Assembly (NCBI GenBank): GCA_004557975.1
Contig: SFEV01000017.1
Span: 11,589 to 75,588 of the forward strand
From: Lachnospiraceae bacterium
GTDB taxonomy: Bacteria; Bacillota; Clostridia; Lachnospirales; Lachnospiraceae
Direction of reading: 5' to 3'
DNA length: 64,000 bases
In this document: positions 32,369-39,533 of the stretch, piece by piece
Numbering within the stretch: position 1 is the stretch's first letter
Layout of the letters: each line of letters begins with the position of its first letter
Made by a program: the position numbers and the translations under genes
The notes under the pieces: model-generated
Databases searched by the model: none
The model's input: the letters and a program-made list of their open reading frames with translations, nothing else
What the model was told of the DNA's origin: nothing

Positions 32369-34157
32369 AAATTCGGCACCTCCGTCCACCATAGGAGGAG
32401 GGCGAAGAGGCTTGCAGCATGTGGTCAAACCAAAGGATATGAAAGGAACTCTCAGGAGACTCTGGGAGCTGACTGAGGGGAAGCGAAAGGGGCTCGGCTG
32501 GATTTTGCTGCTGTCTGCTTTTACTTCAGCATCAGCAATAGTATCTCCGCTTCTCATTGGAAAGGCGGTCAATCATATTGATGCGGGAAATCCGGCAGCT
32601 TTCCTGATTCTTCTGCTGGCATCCTTGTATATCTGCGACTGGCTGGTAAGATTTTTACAGCAGTTTTTCATGGCCTCCATCGGCCAGAGAATGATTCTTC
32701 ACATCCGTAAAACACTGTTTGCCAAAATGAAAAGTCTGCCGTTGGCCTTTTACGATAAGAGACAGCACGGGGAGCTGATGAGCCGCCTCACAAACGATGT
32801 GGACAATATCAGCACAACGATTTCGGACTCTCTGTCTCAGCTTATGACTTACGGCTTTATCATCGTGGGTATTTTTTTCATAATGTTGTATCTGAATGTG
32901 TACCTGACGGGAATCGCGCTGCTGGCAGTGGTACTGATTGCCCTGCTGACACGCACGGTGACAAAGCATACGCGCAGGCTGTATGCCCGCCAGCAGGCTG
33001 TACTGGGCAGACTGAACGGACAGGTGGAGGAGAGTATCTCAGGACTCAGTATGGTGAAGGCTTTTGGAAGAGAGCAGGAGATGATCCGGCAGTTTGAGGA
33101 GAGCAATGAGGCCTACTGCCAGGTAGCCACGAAGGCACTGATCTGGTCGGGCTTCCTGATGCCGGTCATGAATGTCATCAACAATCTGATCTATGTACTG
33201 ATTGCCATAGCGAGCGGCATCATGGCGGCAAAGGGAATGATTGAAATCGGAATGATTTCCAGTTTTCTGTTGTACTCCCGCCAGTTCGGAAGACCTTTTG
33301 TGGAAATCGCAAATATTTACAATACCTTCCAGACGGCAGTGGCCGGTGCTGAGCGTATTTTTGAGATTCTGGACGAAGAGCCGGAGCCGGAGGACATACC
33401 GGGTGCAATTGACCTTGATAATCCCCAGGGAGAAGTGGAATTCCGTCATATTTCCTTCGGATATCTGCCGGGCAAACCGATCCTGAAGGATGTGAGCCTT
33501 TCTATACCGGCAGGTACAAGGGTAGCGGTCGTAGGGCCTACGGGGGCCGGTAAGACGACACTGATCAATCTTCTGACCAGGTTTTATGATGTGGAGGAAG
33601 GTGCCATCTGGCTGGACGGTCATGACCTGCGGGAATACAGGATGGAGGATCTGCGGAAAACCTTTGGCGTCGTACTGCAGGATCCATCGCTGTTTGGCAC
33701 GACCGTGAAGGACAATATCAGCTATGGAAAGGAAAATGTTCCCTTTGAGAAAATAAGAGAGGCCGCAGTCACTGCCGGTGCGGACATCTTCATCAGAAGG
33801 TTGCCACAGGGCTATGACACAGTTCTGGCCCAGGGCGGGACTGCCCTGAGCCAGGGAGAACGGCAGCTTCTGACGATAGCCAGAGCAGTCCTTGCGGATG
33901 CACCGATCATGATTCTGGATGAGGCCACCAGCTCAGTGGATACGGTGACAGAACAGCGTATCCGCAGAGCCATGCTGGAAATCACCAGGGGACGTACCTC
34001 TTTTCTGATTGCACACAGGCTGTCCACCATCCGGGATTCGGATATTATCATCGTGATAAAGGACGGGTGCATCGCAGAAAAGGGAACTCACGATCAGCTG
34101 ATTGCGCTGGACGGTGAGTACGCATCCATGTACAGGACACAGATGGGAATGAATTAG
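32361..34157 (+). CDS. Heterodimeric ABC exporter subunit with consensus ATPase site
   Basis: The 598-residue partner of the preceding gene has a six-helix membrane domain after a 40-residue basic cytoplasmic leader. Walker A is GPTGAGKTT, signature LSQGERQLLTIA, Walker B MILDEATSSVD with the catalytic Glu, and H-loop IAHR with His present. The variant signature LSQGE pairs across the dimer with the degenerate site of the other subunit, as known for TM288-type proteins. It starts inside the previous gene. It ends only 9 nt from the convergent metal-ATPase gene, and no terminator is visible between them. Confidence 0.94.
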   Translation: MDKNSAPPSTIGGGRRGLQHVVKPKDMKGTLRRLWELTEGKRKGLGWILLLSAFTSASAIVSPLLIGKAVNHIDAGNPAAFLILLLASLYICDWLVRFLQQFFMASIGQRMILHIRKTLFAKMKSLPLAFYDKRQHGELMSRLTNDVDNISTTISDSLSQLMTYGFIIVGIFFIMLYLNVYLTGIALLAVVLIALLTRTVTKHTRRLYARQQAVLGRLNGQVEESISGLSMVKAFGREQEMIRQFEESNEAYCQVATKALIWSGFLMPVMNVINNLIYVLIAIASGIMAAKGMIEIGMISSFLLYSRQFGRPFVEIANIYNTFQTAVAGAERIFEILDEEPEPEDIPGAIDLDNPQGEVEFRHISFGYLPGKPILKDVSLSIPAGTRVAVVGPTGAGKTTLINLLTRFYDVEEGAIWLDGHDLREYRMEDLRKTFGVVLQDPSLFGTTVKDNISYGKENVPFEKIREAAVTAGADIFIRRLPQGYDTVLAQGGTALSQGERQLLTIARAVLADAPIMILDEATSSVDTVTEQRIRRAMLEITRGRTSFLIAHRLSTIRDSDIIIVIKDGCIAEKGTHDQLIALDGEYASMYRTQMGMN

Positions 34158-34166
34158 AGTATTACG

Positions 34167-36242
34167 TTACTGCTTCTTTTTATACAGGATCCGGATGGAA
34201 TTCAGTACACACAGCATTGCCACGCCGGAGTCGGCAAATACTGCCATCCACATATTTGCATGTCCCAACAGTCCGAGAATCATGACGGTCAGCTTGATAA
34301 CCAGGGCAAACACCACGTTCTGAACAGCTATGCGGCTTGTGGAGCGGGCAATGGCGATGGATTCCGGGATGGAAGAGACAGAGGAATTCATGAACACGGC
34401 ATCTGCCGCTTCGATGGCGGCATCTGCGCCGCTTCCCATGGCTGCTCCCACATCGGCACCTGCCAGCACCGGTGCATCGTTGATGCCGTCACCGATGAAC
34501 ATGACTGCTCCGTGGCTGCTGCGCACCTTTCCGAGAAGCTCCAGTTTATCCTGTGGAAGAAGCTTTGCATGCACTTCCCGGATACCGGTGGCTTCGGCGA
34601 CAGCGTTTGCGCTTCCCTCAGAGTCGCCGGTCAGCATGACTGTGTGAAGCCCCATTCCGTTCAGACGCTGGATTGCTGCTTTCGCATCGGATTTGATCGT
34701 GTCCGAAATCAGCAGATATCCCGAAAATTTTCCGTTTATGGCCAGAAATACTTCGGCACCATAGGAGTCTCCTGTCTGTTTTGGGATGGAGATATTGTAT
34801 TTTGTCATCAGCTTGCGGTTTCCGCAGAGCACGCGTCCCTCCGGAAGCAGAGCGGTAATTCCGTGCCCTGCAATCTCCTGAAGCTCGGAGGGCTGATCCG
34901 GTGCCAGACCTTTTCCGGAAGCAGCAGATACGATGCTGTTTGCGATGGGATGCGTGGAGTTCTGCTCGCATCCTGCACAGATACGCAGCAGTTCATCCTC
35001 ACTCCATTTTCCGGTGGAAACCACTTTCTGAAGTTCAAAATTTCCTTCTGTGATTGTTCCCGTCTTATCCATGACAATCGATTTTACATTTCCAAGTGCT
35101 TCAATGGACAGTCCTCCCTTGAACAGGATTCCACGCCTGGAGCCTGCACCGATGCCGGAAAAAAAGGCGAGAGGAACGCTCAGTACAAGTGCGCACGGAC
35201 AGCTCATGACAAGGAAGGTCAGTGCCGTGTAAACCCAGTAGTTCCAGTCTCCTGTAAAGAGAGACGGAATCACGGCCACTGCCAGTGCACCGAAAACGAC
35301 GCACGGAGTATAGATTTTTGAAAATCTTGTAATAAAGCGGTCAATTTTCGGCTTGCTGGCCGCTGCATTTTCCACGGAATCCAGGATGCGTGTTACCATG
35401 GATTCTGACAGCGGTTTTTCCACACGCATTTTCAGCTGTCCGGATGTATTGACACAGCCGGAGGTGAGCCTGTCTCCGCTTCGCACTGTGACAGGAACGG
35501 GCTCTCCCGTAATCGGAGAGGTATCAATCCGGCTTTCCCCTTCAAAGATCACACCGTCCAGAGGAATGCGGTCGCCGGGGCGGATCAGCAGAAGATCGCC
35601 GATTCTGGCATCCTCTGCAGGAATGGTCTGTACTTCGTTATCGGAGAGAAGGCTGACTGTCTCGGGGCGCATGTCGACGGCATCCATAATCTGTCCGCGG
35701 CTGCGTTCCACAGCTCTGTGTTCAAAATATTCACCGATCCGGTAGAACAGCATAACGCCGACTGCTTCAGGGTAATCACGGATACAGAAGGCCCCCAGGG
35801 TCGCAATGCCCATCAGGAAATTTTCATCAAAAATCTGTCCGTGGGAAATATTTCTGGCTGCTTCCAGAAGAACTTCTCCTCCGAGAATCACATAGGCGAT
35901 CAGAAGGACGAAAAATGCTCCGGTCTCTGAAAATCCGGTGTGAGACAGAACTACACCAATTATGAACAAAAGTGCGCCTGCGACAATTGCCGCCAGCTCT
36001 CCATGCTTTCTCAGAAAACCTGCCTCCTGTTTTTCAGACTGTTTCCCGCACTGCTGCGGTGCAGAAGTACGCGGGACTGTATCCTTCGGAATCACTTTTA
36101 CCTGTGATTCAATGGAAGTACAGATTGCCTGGATCTGTGGAAGCAGACGCTGTGGGTCATCTGCCGCAATGCGCAGCTGCTTCGTGGCAAAGGTGATGGT
36201 CGCGGAGGTCACACCGGGAAGCTCATTGATTTTCTCCTCCAT
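34167..36242 (-). CDS. Zn/Cd/Pb-type P1B ATPase, main body (separated from its N-terminus by a frameshift)
   Basis: 691 residues can be read from the ATG at 36242, but this ATG lies inside the heavy-metal-associated domain. The CAHC metal motif is encoded just upstream in the same frame. The body has TGEPVPV (actuator), SCPCAL (metal-binding CPC), DKTGTITEG (phosphorylated Asp), STHPIANSI (HP) and GDGINDAPVL. The last helices have VIKLTVM and FADSG, whose Lys and Asp mark zinc, cadmium and lead exporters. It would pump divalent soft metals out of the cell. The natural start is at 36631, but the coding frame is broken in the His/Cys repeat (see 36293-36631), so translation of this part from a normal start is doubtful. 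Confidence 0.88.
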   Translation of the reverse strand: MEEKINELPGVTSATITFATKQLRIAADDPQRLLPQIQAICTSIESQVKVIPKDTVPRTSAPQQCGKQSEKQEAGFLRKHGELAAIVAGALLFIIGVVLSHTGFSETGAFFVLLIAYVILGGEVLLEAARNISHGQIFDENFLMGIATLGAFCIRDYPEAVGVMLFYRIGEYFEHRAVERSRGQIMDAVDMRPETVSLLSDNEVQTIPAEDARIGDLLLIRPGDRIPLDGVIFEGESRIDTSPITGEPVPVTVRSGDRLTSGCVNTSGQLKMRVEKPLSESMVTRILDSVENAAASKPKIDRFITRFSKIYTPCVVFGALAVAVIPSLFTGDWNYWVYTALTFLVMSCPCALVLSVPLAFFSGIGAGSRRGILFKGGLSIEALGNVKSIVMDKTGTITEGNFELQKVVSTGKWSEDELLRICAGCEQNSTHPIANSIVSAASGKGLAPDQPSELQEIAGHGITALLPEGRVLCGNRKLMTKYNISIPKQTGDSYGAEVFLAINGKFSGYLLISDTIKSDAKAAIQRLNGMGLHTVMLTGDSEGSANAVAEATGIREVHAKLLPQDKLELLGKVRSSHGAVMFIGDGINDAPVLAGADVGAAMGSGADAAIEAADAVFMNSSVSSIPESIAIARSTSRIAVQNVVFALVIKLTVMILGLLGHANMWMAVFADSGVAMLCVLNSIRILYKKKQ

Positions 36243-36292
36243 TTTAGAGGCACAGTGTGCACATCCGAGATTTTCCAGGAGGAAAACGGCCT

Positions 36293-36631
36293 TCAGGGTG
36301 CCGTCGGGAATCGGGGCCGATGAATCGTGTTCTGCAGAATGCTCAGGTTCATGTGCGCAGCCGCAGGAGTCTTCGTGCTCGTGGTGATGTTCATGCCCGC
36401 AGCCGCAGGAGTCTTCGTGCTCGTGGTGATGTTCATGCCCGCAGCCGCAGGAGTGTGTCCGCAGCCGCAGGAGTCTTCGTGCTCGTGGTGATGTTCATGC
36501 CCGCAGCCGCAGGAGTCCTCATGCTCATGTGCGCAGCCACAAGGGTCTTCGTGTTCATGGTGATGCCCGCAGCAGCAGTCTGCCTCTTCTTTAAAGAAGG
36601 GCTGCAGTCTTGTTATCAGAATATTATTCAT
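36293..36631 (-). pseudogene. Histidine/cysteine-rich N-terminus of the P1B ATPase, frameshifted
   Basis: Begins MNNILITRLQPFFKEE, then metal-binding repeats such as GHEHHHEHEDSCGC. About 60 residues in, the frame slips and the tail reads TPAAAGMNITTSTK, which is the same repeat in the wrong frame. The cause is one 20-nt repeat unit at 36445-36464 among units whose lengths are multiples of three (42, 42, 42, 30, 36 nt). Removing exactly that unit joins this part to 34167-36242 as one 814-residue protein. An AAGGAG precedes the ATG. Could be a switched-off state, a fixed mutation or an assembly error. Confidence 0.8.
36361..36572. repeat. Tandem repeats coding His/Cys metal-binding units
   Basis: Units on + coordinates: 36361-36402, 36403-36444 and 36465-36506 (42 nt, almost identical), 36445-36464 (20 nt, truncated), 36507-36536 (30 nt) and 36537-36572 (36 nt). 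A 14-nt direct repeat (GCAGCCGCAGGAGT, 36441-36454 and 36461-36474) flanks the truncated unit and could mediate its loss. Confidence 0.9.
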
Positions 36632-36706
36632 ACACTTCTCCTTTATACATTTATGTAAAATAGCAGGATTTAAGGTATTGTAAAACAGTGGGATTCATTG
36701 TTGCTC

Positions 36707-36742
36707 AAATCATCACATGAATAACTGTTCATATGATGATTT
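36707..36742. promoter_or_regulatory. ArsR/SmtB-type operator
   Basis: An inverted repeat of 15 bp per arm with one mismatch and a 6-bp centre; the inner part ATGAACAGTTATTCAT (- strand) matches the TGAACA-n-TTCA pattern of SmtB/CzrA/CadC sites. It overlaps the -10 region of the ATPase promoter, the usual position for metal-relieved repression. No ArsR-family gene is in the window. Confidence 0.65.
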
Positions 36743-36767
36743 AAACACATGTTGGCACTGTTGTCAA
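36739..36767 (-). promoter_or_regulatory. Promoter for the P1B ATPase
   Basis: On the - strand: TTGACA (complement of 36762-36767), 17-bp spacer, TTAAAT (complement of 36739-36744). Confidence 0.6.
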
Positions 36768-36918
36768 TACTGAAATACATATTTTTATGAAACGTAACAC
36801 CGTGCAGATTTATACCCAAAGGGCACGCTGTCTGTGGCTTGCATGGCGTGGTTTACTGGCTTGCCAGAGAACAGTAATCTGTCTGCGCAAAAAGTGACAG
36901 ATCTGTCTGCATCAATGC

Positions 36919-36948
36919 TTGACATCTTCAAATAAAGATAATTATAAG
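36919..36948 (+). promoter_or_regulatory. Promoter of the possible small RNA
   Basis: Perfect TTGACA at 36919-36924, 18-bp spacer, TATAAG at 36943-36948, directly before the structured element. Confidence 0.6.
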
Positions 36949-37017
36949 TCAAGCGGATATTCGCAATCCGCTTCGCTACTTGCTCATAACCGAATAACTG
37001 CTTCGCAGTTTATCAGA
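36949..37017. repeat. Hairpin repeat, copy 3 (REP-like, fullest copy)
   Basis: Matches 4050-4119 closely and 1308-1352 partly. Here the repeat continues into a third hairpin and a closing strand (to 37058) not present in the other copies. Confidence 0.75.
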
Positions 37018-37119
37018 TGGGGCTTGTACCCCACCTGATACAAGTGCTTGATTCGGTTAAAATGGTGTGATGCCGGGATCCGGTCACAGAGAAATCTGTG
37101 TTCTGATTCCGGCATTTTT
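36953..37119 (+). ncRNA. Candidate small structured RNA
   Basis: A self-contained unit: promoter at 36919-36948, structured body, intrinsic terminator. Body: hairpin GCGGAT/ATCCGC (36953-36971). AACCGAAT (36988-36995) pairs with ATTCGGTT (37051-37058) and encloses two directly adjacent hairpins, AACTGC/GCAGTT (36996-37010, TTC loop) and TATCAG.TGGGG/CCCCA.CTGATA (37011-37040), forming a three-way junction. No ORF with a ribosome-binding site is present. Partial copies elsewhere in the window mean it may instead be a repeat element. I do not match it to a known RNA family. Confidence 0.4.
37071..37119 (+). terminator. Intrinsic terminator after the structured element
   Basis: Outer stem TGCCGG/CCGGCA, inner stem CACAGA-GAAA-TCTGTG with a GNRA-type tetraloop, then five T residues. 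No + strand protein gene lies upstream of it. Confidence 0.8.
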
Positions 37120-37208
37120 GCGTTCTGATACTGTCTGATTCTGTACAGCCCGGTAGATTTTCCGGAGAAATTGCCGATTATACAGTTATCAGAAGTCTGC
37201 TGGACTGA

Positions 37209-37262
37209 TCTGTTTTAATAAAAATGGCTATTTATTTCATGACAGTTTGTGCATATAATGCT
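37209..37262. repeat. 54-nt repeat before the pyridoxamine kinase gene, copy B
   Basis: One mismatch to 4135-4188. Contains TATAAT 47 bp before the start codon of the kinase, so it may hold that gene's promoter. Confidence 0.75.
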
Positions 37263-37309
37263 TATATAACATCAGGCAGAGGCAATACCTGCCACAGGAG
37301 ATAGAAAAT

Positions 37310-38137
37310 ATGACTTATAGCAACCAGAAAAAAATAGCGCTGATTAATGATTTTACCGGATTTGGTCGCTGCTCCATTGCAGTAGCGCTTCCGGTGATTT
37401 CCATGCTGCGGGTACAGTGCTGTCCCGTACCCACCTCCGTTTTTTCAAATCATACCGGTTTTTCCAGCTATTTTTTTGACGATTATACGGAGAAAATACC
37501 GTCATATGTGGGAGAATGGAAAAAGCTGGATCTGAGATTTTCGGGGATATGTTCCGGATTTCTGGGTTCAAAGGAGCAGATCCGGATTGTGACGCAGTTC
37601 TTTCAGGATTTTAAGAGGGAAGATACATTGATTATTGTGGATCCTGTTATGGGGGATAACGGAAAGGCGTATGCCACATATACGCCGGAAATGTGCAGCG
37701 AGATGAAAAAGCTCGTTGCGTACGCAGATATCCTGACACCGAATGTGACGGAGGCATGTATTCTGACAGATACGCCGTACCAGGAAAAGTTTCATCTGAA
37801 GGAATACGAGGCGATGGCGGAGGCTCTGGCGGAAAAAGGCCCCGGAAAGATTGTGATTTCCGGAATTGTGCAGGGTGATTTTATTGCCAATTTCTGTTTT
37901 GAGAGAGGACAGAAACCGAAAATTGTCCGTTCTCACAAGGTAGGGACACAGCGGTCCGGTACGGGAGATATTTTTGCCGCAATTATTGCCGCCGATGCCG
38001 TAAACGGGGTACCGTTTCAGGATTCTGTGCGGAAGGCATCACGCTTTGTCAAAAAATGTATCCAGAAATCCATTGAACTGGATATTCCGCTGACGGATGG
38101 TGTCTGCTTTGAGGAGGTTCTCTGGACACTGAAATGA
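37310..38137 (+). CDS. Pyridoxamine/pyridoxal kinase (PdxK/PdxY-like)
   Basis: The 275-residue ribokinase-fold enzyme phosphorylates B6 vitamers in the salvage route to pyridoxal phosphate. Seen: INDFTGFGRCSIAVALPV at the N-terminus, IIVDPVMGDNGKAY (anion hole region), LTPNVTEACILTD and, near residue 225, RSGTGDIFAAIIAADAV with the catalytic Asp in GTGD. A good GGAG site precedes the ATG. It has the repeated 54-nt element as its likely promoter region. The Firmicutes pyridoxamine kinase group fits best. Confidence 0.92.
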   Translation: MTYSNQKKIALINDFTGFGRCSIAVALPVISMLRVQCCPVPTSVFSNHTGFSSYFFDDYTEKIPSYVGEWKKLDLRFSGICSGFLGSKEQIRIVTQFFQDFKREDTLIIVDPVMGDNGKAYATYTPEMCSEMKKLVAYADILTPNVTEACILTDTPYQEKFHLKEYEAMAEALAEKGPGKIVISGIVQGDFIANFCFERGQKPKIVRSHKVGTQRSGTGDIFAAIIAADAVNGVPFQDSVRKASRFVKKCIQKSIELDIPLTDGVCFEEVLWTLK

Positions 38138-38158
38138 GAAATCAGTCAGAGAGATATT

Positions 38159-38191
38159 GCGAATCGTATCTGTGAAGGTAGTGAACAGATA
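38159..38191. repeat. 33-nt hairpin repeat, copy A
   Basis: GCGAATC followed by GTATCTGT, 11-nt loop and ACAGATAC (perfect 8-bp stem). A copy with one mismatch is at 58041-58073. It lies 21 nt after the kinase gene; no T-run follows. Confidence 0.7.
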
Positions 38192-38295
38192 CATATAAGA
38201 GCAAAATGTGACGGAGAAGCCAGTTGCGTGGTAAAAGGATAAAGATAATGGAAAATTAATCCGGATGGCGAGAGGCAACGGAGCAAAAAGGAGAA

Positions 38296-38919
38296 ATGAT
38301 CACTATGGAAAAGGCAATGACGATTCTGTACGAGGTACATGACAATATTTACGTGAATCTGACGAATAAATGTCCGTGCGCATGCACATTCTGCCTGCGA
38401 CAGACGAGAGACCAGATGGAAGAATCGGGGGTGCTGTGGCTGGAGCATGACGTGACGACGGAGGAACTGATCGGCGAGCTGGAAAAAACGGATATGAGTA
38501 AATACAGGGAGATCGTTTTCTGCGGTTTTGGAGAGCCGACGGAAGCTCTGGATGTCCTGGTCGCAGGAGCGAAGTACATGAAGGAACATTTTGACAAGCC
38601 GATCCGGATCAACACGAACGGCCTTGGAAATCTGATTCACGGAAGAGATATCACACCGGAGTTTTCCGGATTGATCGATACAGTATCCATCAGCCTGAAC
38701 ACTCCCAATGCAGAGGAGTACCATCGCCTGGTGCGGAGCAGATTCGGGGAAAAATCCTTTGATGCCATGCTGGATTTTGCGGAGAAATGCACAAAATATA
38801 TTCCCAATGTGGTGATGACTACCGTATCGACGACAATCACTCATGAGGAAGAGGAACAGTGCAGAAAAATCTGCGGGAACCTCGGAGTAAGCTATCGGAT
38901 TCGTCCGTGGGAAGACTGA
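38296..38919 (+). CDS. TatD-family-associated radical SAM protein
   Basis: The 207-residue radical SAM enzyme starts with the conserved ILYEVHDNIYVNLTNKCP and has the cluster motif CPCACTFC (CxxxCxxC). FCGFGEPTEAL (the GGE-like SAM-binding strand), RINTNGLGNL and SISLNTPNAEEYH follow. This matches the TIGR04038-type proteins, short radical SAM enzymes often encoded beside TatD nucleases; no tatD is present here. Reaction unknown. Start uncertain: ATG 38296 is 2 nt and ATG 38305 11 nt from AAGGAG. Confidence 0.9.
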   Translation: MITMEKAMTILYEVHDNIYVNLTNKCPCACTFCLRQTRDQMEESGVLWLEHDVTTEELIGELEKTDMSKYREIVFCGFGEPTEALDVLVAGAKYMKEHFDKPIRINTNGLGNLIHGRDITPEFSGLIDTVSISLNTPNAEEYHRLVRSRFGEKSFDAMLDFAEKCTKYIPNVVMTTVSTTITHEEEEQCRKICGNLGVSYRIRPWED

Positions 38920-38992
38920 CAGGGAAACAGTCAGCCTGATAAAAGTTGTATACCGGAGAAATACGGTGAAATGAAAAAATGTAAACTTGTCG

Positions 38993-39021
38993 TTGACATA
39001 TAAAGTGGAGAGTGATATTTT
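38993..39021 (+). promoter_or_regulatory. Promoter of the cobalamin locus
   Basis: Perfect TTGACA at 38993-38998, 17-bp spacer, TATTTT at 39016-39021, about 75 bp before the riboswitch core. Confidence 0.75.
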
Positions 39022-39097
39022 ATTGGTAACAGTGCAGAACAGCTGACAGTTTCGTTTTTCGGCGGTCTGCACAATCTGAAAACTGAATATATAACAA

Positions 39098-39265
39098 CAG
39101 GTGCCGGCAAATGCTGTCGGTTAAAAGGGAAACAGGTGTGAATCCTGTACGATCTCGTCACTGTGATTAAGGAGTATATAATTATTGCACACGGTGCAGT
39201 CCACTGGGAAACCGGGAAGGAAATTATATATGTTGATTTATGAGCCAGGAAACCTGCCTGCTGTT
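39098..39265 (+). promoter_or_regulatory. Cobalamin riboswitch
   Basis: Conserved pieces in the right order: GGTGCCGGC (39100-39108 region), AAAAGGGAAACAGGTGTGAA, the CCACTGGGAA segment with GGGAAGG, and the closing B12 box AGCCAGGAAACCTGCC around 39243-39258. It lies in the 500-nt leader of the secreted chelatase gene and is expected to shut off the locus when adenosylcobalamin or a related corrinoid is plentiful. Confidence 0.95.
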
Positions 39266-39533
39266 GGTACGGGAACATGAGTTCCGGATCACGAGTAATT
39301 GGTTGTACCGCTGTGGAAGAGCACTGAGCCTGCTTTTTGATACAATCCTTTTACCTATTGGTGAGAGGTTTTTTTATTACATAGGAAGCTGCTTTGTCAT
39401 GTTGCCGCACCCTTATGAGTCTGGGCGCAAAAGTTATTATTGCGTCAGAGATAGTATCTGTCCAGCACTGTCTTTCTGTGTGTCGGACAGTTACCATAAT
39501 ACTATTTTCTTACAAATTAAGGAGGATAAAAAC
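39266..39533 (+). other. Expression platform and leader after the riboswitch
   Basis: About 270 nt with no convincing gene. A hairpin CTGTCC/GGACAG (about 39460-39490) precedes a T/A-rich stretch and the AAGGAGG of the next gene and may be the switching structure. A reading frame continues through the leader from 39240 but has no ribosome-binding site. I cannot decide between transcriptional and translational control. Confidence 0.4.

Larger units (their letters stand above)
36632..36918. other. Upstream region of the metal ATPase gene
   Basis: About 290 bp without a gene. It holds the ribosome-binding site (AAGGAG on the - strand), an A/T-rich leader, the operator 36707-36742 and the promoter 36739-36767, all for the minus-strand ATPase gene. 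I see nothing further between 36768 and 36918. Confidence 0.6.

Noticed and set aside
34260..35321. A 353-codon + strand frame opposite the P1B ATPase.
   Set aside because: Mirror of conserved ATPase codons; no ribosome-binding site and no recognisable domain.
36242..36300. ATG at 36242 as the natural start of the metal ATPase.
   Set aside because: The CAHC motif and the first strand of the metal-binding domain lie upstream in the same frame, and there is no ribosome-binding site at 36242.
36361..36572. CRISPR array.
   Set aside because: The repeats are adjacent without spacers and encode a His/Cys-rich protein segment.
39240..39533. Reading frame continuous with cbiK through the riboswitch leader, as a longer N-terminus.
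   Set aside because: It starts inside the B12 box, has no ribosome-binding site, and the ATG at 39534 has AAGGAGG and begins a clear signal peptide.
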